A DNA stretch of 64,000 bases from a virus. Shown piece after piece: positions 1-8,606 of the stretch. Positions within the stretch are counted from its first letter, which is position 1. Each line of letters begins with the position of its first letter. The position numbers and the translations under genes are program-made. The notes beneath the pieces are model-generated. The model was not told the DNA's origin, ran no database searches, and was given only the letters and a program-made list of their open reading frames with translations. The DNA lies in the IMG/VR virus record IMGVR_UViG_3300020469_000023, positions 35,096 to 99,095 of that record. One strand, written 5' to 3'.

Positions 1-863
1 ATCATCAAACCTCTTCTACCACCTGCCCAAATAGTTGACATACCACCTGTAGCAATACCTGCCGCGAGTAGACCCATACCTTTAACACCAGCAGGTGTTG
101 CCAATACTTCTGTGAATCCTATATTACCTGCAATTGCTTCTGGTATACTAGATAAGTCATAGTCACTATCTAAGTTACCTGAGAATGACATTTGTAACCA
201 CTGATATGTTAAAAATCCTGCTATTCCTACACCAGCAACTGTTTTTAATTTAGGGTACTTATTAAGAAACTCATCAACTTTTATTGTACCTTTTTGTAAT
301 CCTTGTACCATTTGTGTGGCCGCTACTTTATCTGAGGCAAAGTTTACTGCACTATCTACTGTTTTAAGACCATCAAGTGCAACTTTACCACCACCCATAC
401 CAACTGCCTTAACTGCTTTGAAGACACTTTTTTCTTTGATTGCATTTACGAGTTCGTCTCGTGCAACACCTAAATCTTTTGTAATCTGATTTACTTCACT
501 ACTAAGTGCTTTCTTTAATGTTGGGTGTTTACTGAGAGGTTCGTTATATCTTTTCGGGTCTGGTGTATCTGCATCTGCAGAACTTGTTTTGACATCAACA
601 CTTTTATTAGTATCAGTAGTGGGTGTGTCTTTAGTTGATAGATAAGACCTCATTGCTTTTGCAGTATCAGATTGTGGATTCTTTTTAATATAGTCTTGTT
701 GAAACTTTTCACCTTTGTCTTGCCACCAAGGTGTCTTTTCGTCTTCTAATAACATACACCAGTCATTGTATGTACATTCATTCAGTTCACGATTTACTTG
801 TTGTTCAAACAAGAATGTGCCTTCTGTTAGTTCTTGGTGATTGACGTAAGTTGTAAACTTCAC
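1..863 (-). CDS. Partial conserved phage protein, C-terminus beyond window
   Basis: An open minus-strand frame runs off the left edge; about 287 codons are visible. The start is a GTG overlapping the TGA of the upstream gene (AAGTGAAG), a typical coupled join. The N-terminal third is polar with a Trp pair, followed by an Asp/Thr-rich linker. The last visible part is Gly/Ala-rich with hydrophobic helices, which could sit in a membrane or a virion. I do not recognise a family; the late context suggests a virion or late protein. Confidence 0.75.
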   Translation of the reverse strand, partial: MKFTTYVNHQELTEGTFLFEQQVNRELNECTYNDWCMLLEDEKTPWWQDKGEKFQQDYIKKNPQSDTAKAMRSYLSTKDTPTTDTNKSVDVKTSSADADTPDPKRYNEPLSKHPTLKKALSSEVNQITKDLGVARDELVNAIKEKSVFKAVKAVGMGGGKVALDGLKTVDSAVNFASDKVAATQMVQGLQKGTIKVDEFLNKYPKLKTVAGVGIAGFLTYQWLQMSFSGNLDSDYDLSSIPEAIAGNIGFTEVLATPAGVKGMGLLAAGIATGGMSTIWAGGRRGLM

Positions 864-1465
864 TTAGTTATATCTCCTGTAGTCACATACATTTTTTGAT
901 TACTATGCAAATGAATTGCAGTATATATGTCAAGTCCTAAAACTTCATCTACAGGAGTTGATTCTTCTTCAAGAATTCTTATTTGGTCATCTTTATGTGT
1001 ATCAGTATAAATGCAAGTCATACTGTCATGTTTCATTCTATAGACACCAGGAGATAATTGTTTGTCTTCTAACATAAACCATTGTGTATCTTCTGCAAGT
1101 ACATCTAGTATATCAATACCAGTTGCTTCGTGAATCTTGCGAAGATTCTTATCTGATAATTCACCATGCTCTTTGATAAGTGCTAATGCGGCACCATATC
1201 TTGCAACAAATGATTTACCACCAGGGACTTTTGCTAATAAAGATTTAAGTCTAATAACAAGACGTAGAAATGTCGTGTAATGTGTTGACAATTCCATTCT
1301 ACCATCCATTGTTAATTTAAGTTCTTCTTTCTTTTTCTTATCTACTTTACCTTCTTTATCGATGAGACCAATCTCATATGCACCTAATTTTTCAAAAGGT
1401 GTAGTTAACAACTTTAAAAATCGAAGTGTATATACCAGGTCTGCGGCAGATTTTAGAATTCCCAT
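860..1465 (-). CDS. Conserved T4-like phage protein, probable late/structural
   Basis: 201 residues, mixed alpha/beta character, with a basic stretch near residues 38-50 and a Gly/Ala helix near 80-98. No catalytic motif is recognised. The start ATG lies 5 nt downstream of a perfect TATAAATA late box (1471-1478), so the mRNA is predicted to begin at the A of the ATG. Its stop overlaps the GTG of the next gene. Probably a late gene of the virion module; function unknown. Confidence 0.75.
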   Translation of the reverse strand: MGILKSAADLVYTLRFLKLLTTPFEKLGAYEIGLIDKEGKVDKKKKEELKLTMDGRMELSTHYTTFLRLVIRLKSLLAKVPGGKSFVARYGAALALIKEHGELSDKNLRKIHEATGIDILDVLAEDTQWFMLEDKQLSPGVYRMKHDSMTCIYTDTHKDDQIRILEEESTPVDEVLGLDIYTAIHLHSNQKMYVTTGDITK

Positions 1466-1470
1466 ACGTC

Positions 1471-1478
1471 TATTTATA
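1471..1478 (-). promoter_or_regulatory. T4-like late promoter TATAAATA
   Basis: A perfect TATAAATA on the minus strand ends 5 nt before the ATG at 1465. With T4 late geometry (last A at -6), +1 is the A of the start codon. Confidence 0.75.
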
Positions 1479-1830
1479 TCTCTCGAAGTTTCTCGACAAC
1501 ATTTTTATCCATTTCTATGTTGGTATACTCTTCGTTTTTAATTGTTTTAAGAAAAATAAGAAAGGGTTTGATAACTGGCCAGTATTCTAGTTCTAGTTTA
1601 AGTTCAAGAATATTAAGACCTGCTTCAATGTCAAAGACATTAAAGATTACAATAAGATGATTTAGTATAAGACGTTCAGAAAGAACACCACTATCTCTGT
1701 AACGATTAAGTAATCGTTTGATGTATTTAAAACGTTTTAAATCTTCAAGAAAATCGTCTGTGTCAATACACTTTGGATTGTAGTAATTCTGAGCGGCATA
1801 GACTAATAGATTATCTTTCGTTAACTTCAT
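1474..1830 (-). CDS. Hypothetical protein, Leu/Ile-rich helical
   Basis: 118 residues, strongly helical, rich in Leu, Ile and Lys, with no signal peptide. The sequence looks like a compact helical-bundle protein of the kind conserved in T4-like marine phages, but I cannot name a function. The late promoter of the next gene lies inside its 3' end. Start at 1830 is the first ATG; no strong ribosome binding site is seen. Confidence 0.65.
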   Translation of the reverse strand: MKLTKDNLLVYAAQNYYNPKCIDTDDFLEDLKRFKYIKRLLNRYRDSGVLSERLILNHLIVIFNVFDIEAGLNILELKLELEYWPVIKPFLIFLKTIKNEEYTNIEMDKNVVEKLREI

Positions 1831-1855
1831 GATATACTATTATGTATATCAATTC

Positions 1856-2161
1856 TTAACTAAAAAGTTCTTTTACAGTTTGTAGTAGTGTTGCTTTTGA
1901 TTTTCTTCTATCTAACTCAACACCTTTTTCTCTAGCAAGTGATTCAAGTTCTAACTTATTCATTTGGTCTAGACCTTTGTTATTAGCAGGTGCTTCTGTT
2001 AACACTTGTGCTTTTTTAGGTTTAGCACCAAAAAATAAATCTATTTCTTCTGTAGTAAATCCGGCACTTACATAAAGTTCGCCTGTGTCAGGGTCTTCCC
2101 AACCGTTCGCAGTAGGTACTGCATTTTCACACCAACCTGGTGCAACTGGTTTAATCGCCAT
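1856..2161 (-). CDS. Hypothetical protein with SAP/Rho-N-like C-terminal helices
   Basis: 101 residues. The N-terminal half contains Trp/Gly/Asp-rich segments (residues 9-30) typical of small virion proteins. The C-terminal 35 residues, with a Leu-Glu-Ser-Leu-Ala-Arg-Glu-Lys-Gly pattern, resemble the helix-extension-helix of SAP or Rho N-terminal nucleic-acid-binding domains (by pattern only). ATG overlaps the stop of the upstream gene. Function unknown; possibly nucleic-acid-associated in the capsid. Confidence 0.65.
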   Translation of the reverse strand: MAIKPVAPGWCENAVPTANGWEDPDTGELYVSAGFTTEEIDLFFGAKPKKAQVLTEAPANNKGLDQMNKLELESLAREKGVELDRRKSKATLLQTVKELFS

Positions 2162-3849
2162 TATTTTTCTCCTTTAGTCTTTGGTAATTCTTTTGGTTGC
2201 ATAGGTAAATCTTTTGGGTCATTGTCTTTAACCATTGTACCTTTATCACCATTCTTTCTTTTTGCCATTCTTTCTAAAAATGACTTAGCATCTTTAGTTC
2301 GTGCATCAAAAGGATTTCTGTTATCTTCTTTAGCACTAGCAACTATCTTTCTCATTTCAGGTACATTTTTACCTGATAATGCCTTAATTGCTAAGTCCAT
2401 AAGAGTATTTTCAGTTTTAATTGATTTCTTACCTTCACCTTCTTTAGGTTCTTTTTCACCTTTAACAGGTGCTTCTGTAGATTTAATAGGTTTAGAGTCG
2501 CCTTTTGCTTGTTGTTGTTTGACATGTTTGCCTTGTTTAGTGTCTTTAGCAGTTTTAGAAGTGTCGTCTATTGCTTTTTCACCATCAACAACTACGTCTT
2601 TTTTACCATGTGCATCTACAAAGTCTGTCTCACCTTCAGGATTGTTCTCACCTTTTTCTTCTGGTTCAGAACCATCTTTCTCTTTTTTCTTCTTACCAAC
2701 AGCATCAACTGCCATTAGTTCGTTTAAGAGATTAGTAAAGTCTGATACTTGTGCGGCCTCACTCAATTCTTTTTGTACATCTTTAATAGTTTTTGCCTTA
2801 GCACTAACTCCTAAATTTCCCTTAGCGAATTTAATAAGTACAGCATCTGGACCTGACATTTGAACATTGTCACCGCCAAATGGACTAGAACTAATTTTTT
2901 TAATTTTAATACCAAGTTTTTTTGCATTTCGTCCGCCGGCGCTAGAACCTTCATAGTCATCAACTTTTATTGTACCTTCACCAATTTTAGAGATTTCTGC
3001 TTCTTTTTCACCAGCATTACCAGAAGTTTTCTTTTTCTTTTTGTCTTCAGGTTTTTCTACGCCAACTTTTGGTTTGTCTTCTTCTGCATCATCTTCACTA
3101 GGTTTGTCTGCATCAGGTACCATAGGTTTCTTTTTCTTCTTCATTGGGTTTTCATCTGAGTCCATCATTTTTGGTTCTTCTTCTTCTTCGTCCTCTTCTT
3201 TCATTTTTTTCTTTTGACTCTTAATCATTTTGTCATCGTCTTTGTGGACTTTTTCTTTGTGTGCTTCTGTTTGAAGAATTTGCATGTCTTCTGCAGGGAC
3301 TTCTTTTTCTATACCATGAGCAAACTCAACATCATACCAGTCAACAGAACCGTCATCGTTTGGTATTGCATGAGATTCGTATACTGGTTTACCAAGTCCA
3401 AACTCTGGGTGGTCAACGTAAGTTGCACAATCGTGGTCTTTAGAATGACACATTTCACGAATGTCATCTAAACTAAATGATTCTTTTTGAAGTTTGTTTA
3501 ATTCTGATTGAACATCATATTCTTTATCACCAACTTTAAATTTCTTTTCACCTTTTTCTTTTGCGGCCATTAATGCTTTACTAAATGCATTGCCTTCTTT
3601 TTCCATTGCTTTTGAAACTGCTTTACGTCTTTTGTGAAGGAATTTATCAGAAGAGTCAACATCGCCATCGTTATCAATGTCTTTGTCTTTTCTATCGTCA
3701 AATTTCTTTTTAACTGCTTTAGGTTGAACTGCATCTAACCCATCGCCATCATCTGACTTATCGTTCTTGTTTGTTTCGTCAAGAACTTCTTCTTTTTGTT
3801 CGTACATACTTCTGTATGCATTTTTAATATTCTGATTTATGTCTGCCAT
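2161..3849 (-). CDS. Large charged protein with EF-hand-like loop, probable virion protein
   Basis: 562 residues from the ATG at 3849, chosen because it is preceded by GGGGAT and sits just after the upstream stop. The protein is extremely rich in Lys, Glu and Asp. A 12-residue calcium-loop pattern (D57, D59, D61, G62, D68) matches an EF-hand loop. Long KE/KD tracts around residues 190-290 and 390-480 are probably disordered. A more ordered patch near residues 300-390 is Gly/Ile/Lys-rich. Likely an internal head or other virion protein (inference). Confidence 0.7.
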   Translation of the reverse strand: MADINQNIKNAYRSMYEQKEEVLDETNKNDKSDDGDGLDAVQPKAVKKKFDDRKDKDIDNDGDVDSSDKFLHKRRKAVSKAMEKEGNAFSKALMAAKEKGEKKFKVGDKEYDVQSELNKLQKESFSLDDIREMCHSKDHDCATYVDHPEFGLGKPVYESHAIPNDDGSVDWYDVEFAHGIEKEVPAEDMQILQTEAHKEKVHKDDDKMIKSQKKKMKEEDEEEEEPKMMDSDENPMKKKKKPMVPDADKPSEDDAEEDKPKVGVEKPEDKKKKKTSGNAGEKEAEISKIGEGTIKVDDYEGSSAGGRNAKKLGIKIKKISSSPFGGDNVQMSGPDAVLIKFAKGNLGVSAKAKTIKDVQKELSEAAQVSDFTNLLNELMAVDAVGKKKKEKDGSEPEEKGENNPEGETDFVDAHGKKDVVVDGEKAIDDTSKTAKDTKQGKHVKQQQAKGDSKPIKSTEAPVKGEKEPKEGEGKKSIKTENTLMDLAIKALSGKNVPEMRKIVASAKEDNRNPFDARTKDAKSFLERMAKRKNGDKGTMVKDNDPKDLPMQPKELPKTKGEK

Positions 3850-3851
3850 TT

Positions 3852-4148
3852 TTATCCCCAAAGAGCATTACTTATTACACTTGCTATAACTGTTGCACAA
3901 GAAACTATTACTATCCAAAAAACTCGATGAATTACCATAACAGTTTGAGCATTTGATTGAACTTGTGCCTCTATAGCATCAAGTTTCACACCATGATTGT
4001 TCATTCTGTCGTGGCCATTCGATAGTTGATTTTCAATACTCACTATCTTCTCTTCGACTCTTGCCAATGAAACGATAGCATCTGACAGTTTATCGATTTT
4101 ATCTTCGATTCTGTCTAAACGAGTGGTTGAAGTTTCCTTTGCGACCAT
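3852..4148 (-). CDS. Coiled-coil protein with C-terminal membrane helix
   Basis: 98 residues. Residues 9-70 form heptad-like coiled coil (repeated Ile/Leu with Glu, Asp and Lys). A single hydrophobic helix near residues 73-95 is followed by a short tail. The architecture resembles XhlA-type hemolysin/lysis-accessory proteins or small tail-anchored phage proteins, but no family is certain. A late TATAAATA box lies upstream (4179-4186) and GGGA precedes the ATG. Confidence 0.7.
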   Translation of the reverse strand: MVAKETSTTRLDRIEDKIDKLSDAIVSLARVEEKIVSIENQLSNGHDRMNNHGVKLDAIEAQVQSNAQTVMVIHRVFWIVIVSCATVIASVISNALWG

Positions 4149-4178
4149 TTTTTCCCATTTAAGTAAAATTTATACTTT

Positions 4179-4186
4179 TATTTATA
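4179..4186 (-). promoter_or_regulatory. T4-like late promoter TATAAATA
   Basis: Perfect late box on the minus strand, 30 nt before the ATG at 4148; predicted leader about 25 nt with a GGGA ribosome binding site. Confidence 0.6.
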
Positions 4187-4215
4187 CAAATTAATTTCTA
4201 GACATTGAGTATGAC

Positions 4216-5004
4216 TTAAGAAAAACCTTTATTTTTGTGTAGTTTTTTATTGTCTTGCATGTATTTTTCACATAATAACATACCTAAATCAACTATTGAG
4301 TAGTCAAAACCTAAATAATCAAAAATTTTTATTAATTGTTCTTCTCTTTCATCTTCATCTTCTGTATGTAATAACTTCATTGGGTCTATATGTAACCAAT
4401 CGTGGGGTTCTGGTATCCAGTCTTTATATCGTTGTGTAGTAAATAAATTAAATTCTAATGGAGTTTCCCAGATATCACCAATATTGTTTAAACCGAACTC
4501 TTGTAATAAAGGAGTAAGTTTATTTATTGCAATTCCTTCTGGTTGATTGAATGCCGCAGTTTCTGACATAGTGTGAGTACCTTTACCAAACACTTTTATT
4601 TGTGCTAAGTCTCGACAAAACTTTGAACCTTTAAGTTCTGTTGTATTTAAAATAATAGTCTTCGATACATTCCAATCTGAGTATAAACCTTTTATCCATT
4701 GGTCTTCTTGTACTACATATCCATAACAGTGGTCAATTCGTAATGTCCACTTATCGTTTGAAGTTGTCCAAAGTTCTTCAAAAAACTCTTTTGGACTGTA
4801 ATCAACAAGGCATTTGTGTGTGCCTAAACCTAAATAAAGATGAGAATGATGGTCGAATCTGTCTCTTTTAAATTCGTATTTAGTAATATTATCTATTTTG
4901 TCAGTTTCATGTTGATTGAATTCATGATGGCGTTGTAGATATGATGCTAAGAATTCACCACCATTTCCACCTAAATAATGTATATTTAATAATTTATGTC
5001 TCAC
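4216..5004 (-). CDS. Hypothetical protein, sulfotransferase-like P-loop possible
   Basis: 262 residues beginning with GTG at 5004. A Gly-Gly-Asn-Gly-Gly-Glu-Phe loop near residues 13-19 after a beta-strand resembles the nucleotide-binding start of sulfotransferase-like proteins seen in marine phages. The rest contains several Trp/His-rich segments without a catalytic signature I can name. A near-consensus late box AATAAATA (5011-5018) sits 6 nt before the GTG. The assignment is tentative; it could be an unrelated virus-specific enzyme. Confidence 0.6.
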   Translation of the reverse strand: MRHKLLNIHYLGGNGGEFLASYLQRHHEFNQHETDKIDNITKYEFKRDRFDHHSHLYLGLGTHKCLVDYSPKEFFEELWTTSNDKWTLRIDHCYGYVVQEDQWIKGLYSDWNVSKTIILNTTELKGSKFCRDLAQIKVFGKGTHTMSETAAFNQPEGIAINKLTPLLQEFGLNNIGDIWETPLEFNLFTTQRYKDWIPEPHDWLHIDPMKLLHTEDEDEREEQLIKIFDYLGFDYSIVDLGMLLCEKYMQDNKKLHKNKGFS

Positions 5005-5010
5005 AAAAAG

Positions 5011-5018
5011 TATTTATT
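5011..5018 (-). promoter_or_regulatory. Late-promoter-like AATAAATA
   Basis: One mismatch from TATAAATA, 6 nt upstream of the GTG start at 5004, the same geometry as the perfect late boxes. Confidence 0.45.
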
Positions 5019-5352
5019 TAGTTTTTACGTACAGTCTATTTTTTGCTTGTTTTGTATTATCAAATGACATACCATACATTTTACCTATTCTATTGAGTTG
5101 TATGACTCTTTGATTGCTAGGCATGTTCATTAATTGTTTTTGCATTGTACCAAATAGTTTTTTCATTGCATCTATTTCAGTAGTAACCATTTGTCCTTCT
5201 TCTACATTTTCACCACGAGCATTCTTAAAATCTTGGGCCGAAGGTGCGCCTTTCTCACCAGGTTTTCTCATCTTCTTACCACTTTTTCGTTTCTTATGGA
5301 TATTGGCCCATAAAGACTCGTTTGAAGAAGCGAATTGTTTAAATGATTTCAT
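5014..5352 (-). CDS. Small basic protein with capsid-targeting-like N-terminus
   Basis: 112 residues, strongly basic. It starts with MKSFKQF and reaches a Ser-Asn-Glu at residues 10-12, resembling the T4 capsid-targeting tag (MKTYQEFIAE). A Lys/Arg/Gly-rich segment at residues 20-45 and a Met/Gln-rich helix at 65-90 follow. Its ATG overlaps the end of the large upstream gene. Proposed as a packaged internal head protein (inference from tag and composition). Confidence 0.65.
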   Translation of the reverse strand: MKSFKQFASSNESLWANIHKKRKSGKKMRKPGEKGAPSAQDFKNARGENVEEGQMVTTEIDAMKKLFGTMQKQLMNMPSNQRVIQLNRIGKMYGMSFDNTKQAKNRLYVKTK

Positions 5353-8060
5353 TTTCCGAGTAGTCTTTTTAGACCTTGAACTGTCATTTTCTTATCGTTC
5401 ATTGCAGTTTGAACTTTAAGTCTGTCTTGTGGTTTACGAATTGCATCAAACTTTTTCATCATCATCTTAGCATCTGCTGGTTTCAACATTACTTTTTTAC
5501 CATTTCGTAATTCTATTTGTGCAGGTCTTTGTAAATCTGTAACTTTTCTTATTTGCATAACAACATTTTTATCTGCGGCCTTTCTGTCATCTTTAGTTGC
5601 AACACCGTAACCATCATCGTCTTTATCTTTACGTTTACCCATATCTCTCATTGCATCTGCTTTTGCACGAGACATAGATTCTGTATTTATTGCCTTTTCT
5701 AAATCATCTGCCTGTTTTGCATGAGTCTTAGAACCACCTCTTAACTTCTTAACTAAGTCTTTGACAAATGGTTTGTCTTTGGCATCTAATGCTTCTGACT
5801 TAGGTTTCTCATGAGTATAACCCATTTTACCAAACTTCATATGGTCAGCATATGTATTTGCCATGACTTCTTTATCACCCTTATACATTTTATGTGGTTT
5901 AAAGTCTTTCTCATCTGCACATTCATTCTTAGGTTTCTCACCTCGTTCTTTCTTAGAGATTGCAATTGCGGCCTGTTGTGCGGGAGATACTGCTTCTATT
6001 TTATATTTTTTACCATAATTAGTCATAAGTGTTTTTAATGCTTTTAAATCTCTTTTGTCATAGGCATTTCCCAAAGCAAGATAAAGTGTAGAATCAATTT
6101 GTCCTTTTGGTTTAACAATCTTAGCAATTTTTTCTTGTTCTGCTTTACCCAATCTAGGGAATCTTTCTTTAACTCTTTGTAATATTGCTTTTTGGTTAGG
6201 TGATACTGCTTCTTTTTGCATTAACATTTTAGTATTAAGAGTTCCAATCATTTTAAGGATTGAGTCTCTTGCATCTAAAACTTTTTTATAGTCTTTGTTA
6301 TGTCTTGTATCTTTTAATTCTTTATCACCTATAGTTGCAATCTTTTGATAAGTTTGTAAAACCTTTTGCATGTCTTTGGAGAGTTTTTTCATTGCATCTA
6401 CTTCTTGTCTTGTGACTTCTTGTAAATCAGTTGACTCTTTTCTTGATTTACCAGCAACTTTCATTGTAAGATTAACAAGTCCTGGTAATTTAAGTGTGTC
6501 CATTCTTTTCTTGTTCTGTGAATTAACTTTGTCATATACAGATGCTATCATACTTGCAGTTGTTAAGTCAAGTTGCATACCGTCTATTTTCATCATAGAT
6601 TTTTTCTTAACTACTTGACGAACCTTCTTCATAGTTGCAGACTCTTCGTTAAGTGGTGTACCTGATTTATAACCTTCGTATATCAAACTGAATATTAATC
6701 CATTACTTGCTTGTAAAATAACTTCATAAACATCGTCCCTAATTGCAGTATCTAAATCTGCAAACAAGTTTAATTCTTTAGGGTCTCTCATTATCTTTTT
6801 ACCCTTTTTAGTAATAGTCATTCCTTTTGAGATTACATCAATTATCTTCTTAATTTTTGGGGCGTCCATTTCATCTCTCGGTTCACCTTTACCAAAAGCG
6901 GCGCCTTTCTTAGCGGCACCTCTTCTATCTTGGTTCATTATTCTTGCAAGTGACCTAACAATAAGAGAAGTATTCGGGTCTTTTATTTTATGTTTACCGT
7001 CTTTCTTTTTCTGAAGCATGTCCATGACATCATCATGTTCCATTGCTGGACCCGATGCTCTAGATTTTTTGAATTTGGTTCTAATTTTTCGTTCAAGACC
7101 GTCTTGGCCTGGTTTTAGTGCAAATTGTTTTTCTAACAAGTCAAGTTGTTCTTCAAGAGAGTTTAGTTGTGCAAGTACATCTTCTGTTGCAGTATCTTTA
7201 GTTCTTTGTATTTCGTCTTTCTCTTGTTCTGCTTCTCTTTTATGTTTTGCTTTTAAGTCTGCCATTTCTTTTGCTCTTTCAACTGCATCTTCAATTAAAG
7301 ACGGGTCTCCATAAGATGATTTACCTCTTGCCACTGCATCAAAGTCTCTTAACTGTTTCTTATTGCCACTCATAGTTACAAGAGTATCATTACCTTTTTT
7401 CTTAAATGCTACTTTCAACTTCATTAACTTTGCAGATGAATTAAACTTGTCCATTTCAGGTTTTTGTATACCTTTAACTCGGTAAGTCATCGTATTTTCA
7501 TTTATCGATTCTTTCATAGCAGGTAGTTCACCCATTTTAATCGCCATTCTTGAGAAACCTTTTGGATTTTGTTTCTGCATTGACTGTAAAACTTTAACAC
7601 TAGTCATGTTCATAAGATTTGCAATACCGTCTATCTCTTTTCTATTTCTAGTTTTGAATAGTTTACCCAACTTATCTTCCATAGACTCTTCAAGGTCTTT
7701 TCTTTTTAAAACTTTAGTTTTCTTTACTTTACCAAGTGGTATACCATCTGGCATTGCAACAGAAGTTGTGCTTGTCATATCTTCGTTTGCAGTTTTAAGT
7801 GCTTGTTGAACAACAGGCATCTTTGAAAGACCTCTTTTAAGTTTTTCTATTTCTTTACTTGCGAGAGTATAATTACCACCTAAATCAAGTGCAAGTTCAA
7901 TTGCTTTCTTAACTGTCTTGTCTTTAGCGGCCATTTTTGCTTTAGGATTATCTTTATAATACTTTGCAACTTCTTGACCCGTAAGTTTAGACTTACCCAT
8001 TTTAGATAATGGGTCTAACTTACCACCTTTAACTCTTTCAGATATGTCTCTGAACTTCAT
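5349..8060 (-). CDS. Very large lysine-rich protein, putative internal or structural virion protein
   Basis: 903 residues, very Lys-rich with many Met, Asp and Ala residues and few Trp or Cys. It reads as a string of small helical modules joined by charged linkers, e.g. around residues 60-110, 180-260, 380-460, 540-640 and 720-903. An Asp-rich stretch (DKDDDGYG) near residue 800 could bind metal. Start at 8060 has AGGAG at good spacing. Neighbours with capsid-tag-like ends suggest virion location. No enzyme motif is recognised. Confidence 0.7.
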   Translation of the reverse strand: MKFRDISERVKGGKLDPLSKMGKSKLTGQEVAKYYKDNPKAKMAAKDKTVKKAIELALDLGGNYTLASKEIEKLKRGLSKMPVVQQALKTANEDMTSTTSVAMPDGIPLGKVKKTKVLKRKDLEESMEDKLGKLFKTRNRKEIDGIANLMNMTSVKVLQSMQKQNPKGFSRMAIKMGELPAMKESINENTMTYRVKGIQKPEMDKFNSSAKLMKLKVAFKKKGNDTLVTMSGNKKQLRDFDAVARGKSSYGDPSLIEDAVERAKEMADLKAKHKREAEQEKDEIQRTKDTATEDVLAQLNSLEEQLDLLEKQFALKPGQDGLERKIRTKFKKSRASGPAMEHDDVMDMLQKKKDGKHKIKDPNTSLIVRSLARIMNQDRRGAAKKGAAFGKGEPRDEMDAPKIKKIIDVISKGMTITKKGKKIMRDPKELNLFADLDTAIRDDVYEVILQASNGLIFSLIYEGYKSGTPLNEESATMKKVRQVVKKKSMMKIDGMQLDLTTASMIASVYDKVNSQNKKRMDTLKLPGLVNLTMKVAGKSRKESTDLQEVTRQEVDAMKKLSKDMQKVLQTYQKIATIGDKELKDTRHNKDYKKVLDARDSILKMIGTLNTKMLMQKEAVSPNQKAILQRVKERFPRLGKAEQEKIAKIVKPKGQIDSTLYLALGNAYDKRDLKALKTLMTNYGKKYKIEAVSPAQQAAIAISKKERGEKPKNECADEKDFKPHKMYKGDKEVMANTYADHMKFGKMGYTHEKPKSEALDAKDKPFVKDLVKKLRGGSKTHAKQADDLEKAINTESMSRAKADAMRDMGKRKDKDDDGYGVATKDDRKAADKNVVMQIRKVTDLQRPAQIELRNGKKVMLKPADAKMMMKKFDAIRKPQDRLKVQTAMNDKKMTVQGLKRLLGK

Positions 8061-8068
8061 TGATACTC

Positions 8069-8335
8069 CTATCTAAATGCTACTGAAACTCCAAGAACTG
8101 CCGCGTTTGCCGCAAATATCTCGTCTGTCTTACCTTTTCTTACGTATATCTCTTGATTACCAGCAAGTGTAAAAGTTCCTATTGCCACTCCAGCAGAAGT
8201 TTCAACTGTAACTAATCTTGCAGTACCACCACTATTAATAAGGCGAACTAATCCTGCTTTACCAAAATTACTACCATTAGTAGTCGATGTACCACATGCG
8301 GCCTCTGTTCCTAATACTTGAATATATCTTGCCAT
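8069..8335 (-). CDS. Small conserved beta-rich structural-type protein
   Basis: 88 residues, low charge, rich in Gly, Ala, Thr and Val, with alternating beta-strand patterns and no signal peptide. This composition is typical of small virion decoration or fibre-associated proteins of T4-like marine phages; the exact role is unknown. GGAG lies 7 nt before the ATG. Located between two lysine-rich probable virion proteins. Confidence 0.7.
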   Translation of the reverse strand: MARYIQVLGTEAACGTSTTNGSNFGKAGLVRLINSGGTARLVTVETSAGVAIGTFTLAGNQEIYVRKGKTDEIFAANAAVLGVSVAFR

Positions 8336-8344
8336 GTTTTTCTC

Positions 8345-8590
8345 CTAACCTAAATCTTGGTCGTGATTTAATTTAATACCTTTCTTTTTCTTAGTAATGA
8401 AGGCATTAACTCTTGCCATACCCCATTGTGCTGGAGTTGTCCCTGGTCTATGACCAGTTCTCCATGCGGCAACACCTCTATCGAATACTTTTTTTAAAGT
8501 TTTAAATGCAAATCCAGACTTTGATGCCTTGTTTTGAAGACCTTTAGTCGAACTTTCTTCTATTTCTGCATATTCTTTAAAAGATATCAT
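8345..8590 (-). CDS. Small basic protein with capsid-tag-like N-terminus
   Basis: 81 residues from the ATG at 8590, preferred over an upstream ATG because a perfect TATAAATA late box ends 5 nt before it. It begins MISFKEYAEIEES, matching the tag pattern of its neighbours and T4 internal proteins. The rest is basic with a conserved Trp-Arg-Thr-Gly-His-Arg-Pro-Gly segment near residues 44-52. Function unknown; proposed to be packaged in the head. Confidence 0.7.
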   Translation of the reverse strand: MISFKEYAEIEESSTKGLQNKASKSGFAFKTLKKVFDRGVAAWRTGHRPGTTPAQWGMARVNAFITKKKKGIKLNHDQDLG

Positions 8591-8595
8591 GTTTC

Positions 8596-8603
8596 TATTT
8601 ATA
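8596..8603 (-). promoter_or_regulatory. T4-like late promoter TATAAATA
   Basis: Perfect late box 5 nt before the ATG at 8590; the predicted transcript starts at the start codon. The box lies in the gap after the stop of the upstream gene (8607). Confidence 0.75.
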
Positions 8604-8606
8604 CTA

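Noticed and set aside
2222-3471. Long plus-strand frames opposite the charged virion protein, some hydrophobic
   Set aside because: They are mirror frames of a Lys/Glu-rich gene (Lys/Glu codons read as Phe/Leu/Ser on the other strand), without ribosome binding sites or promoters.
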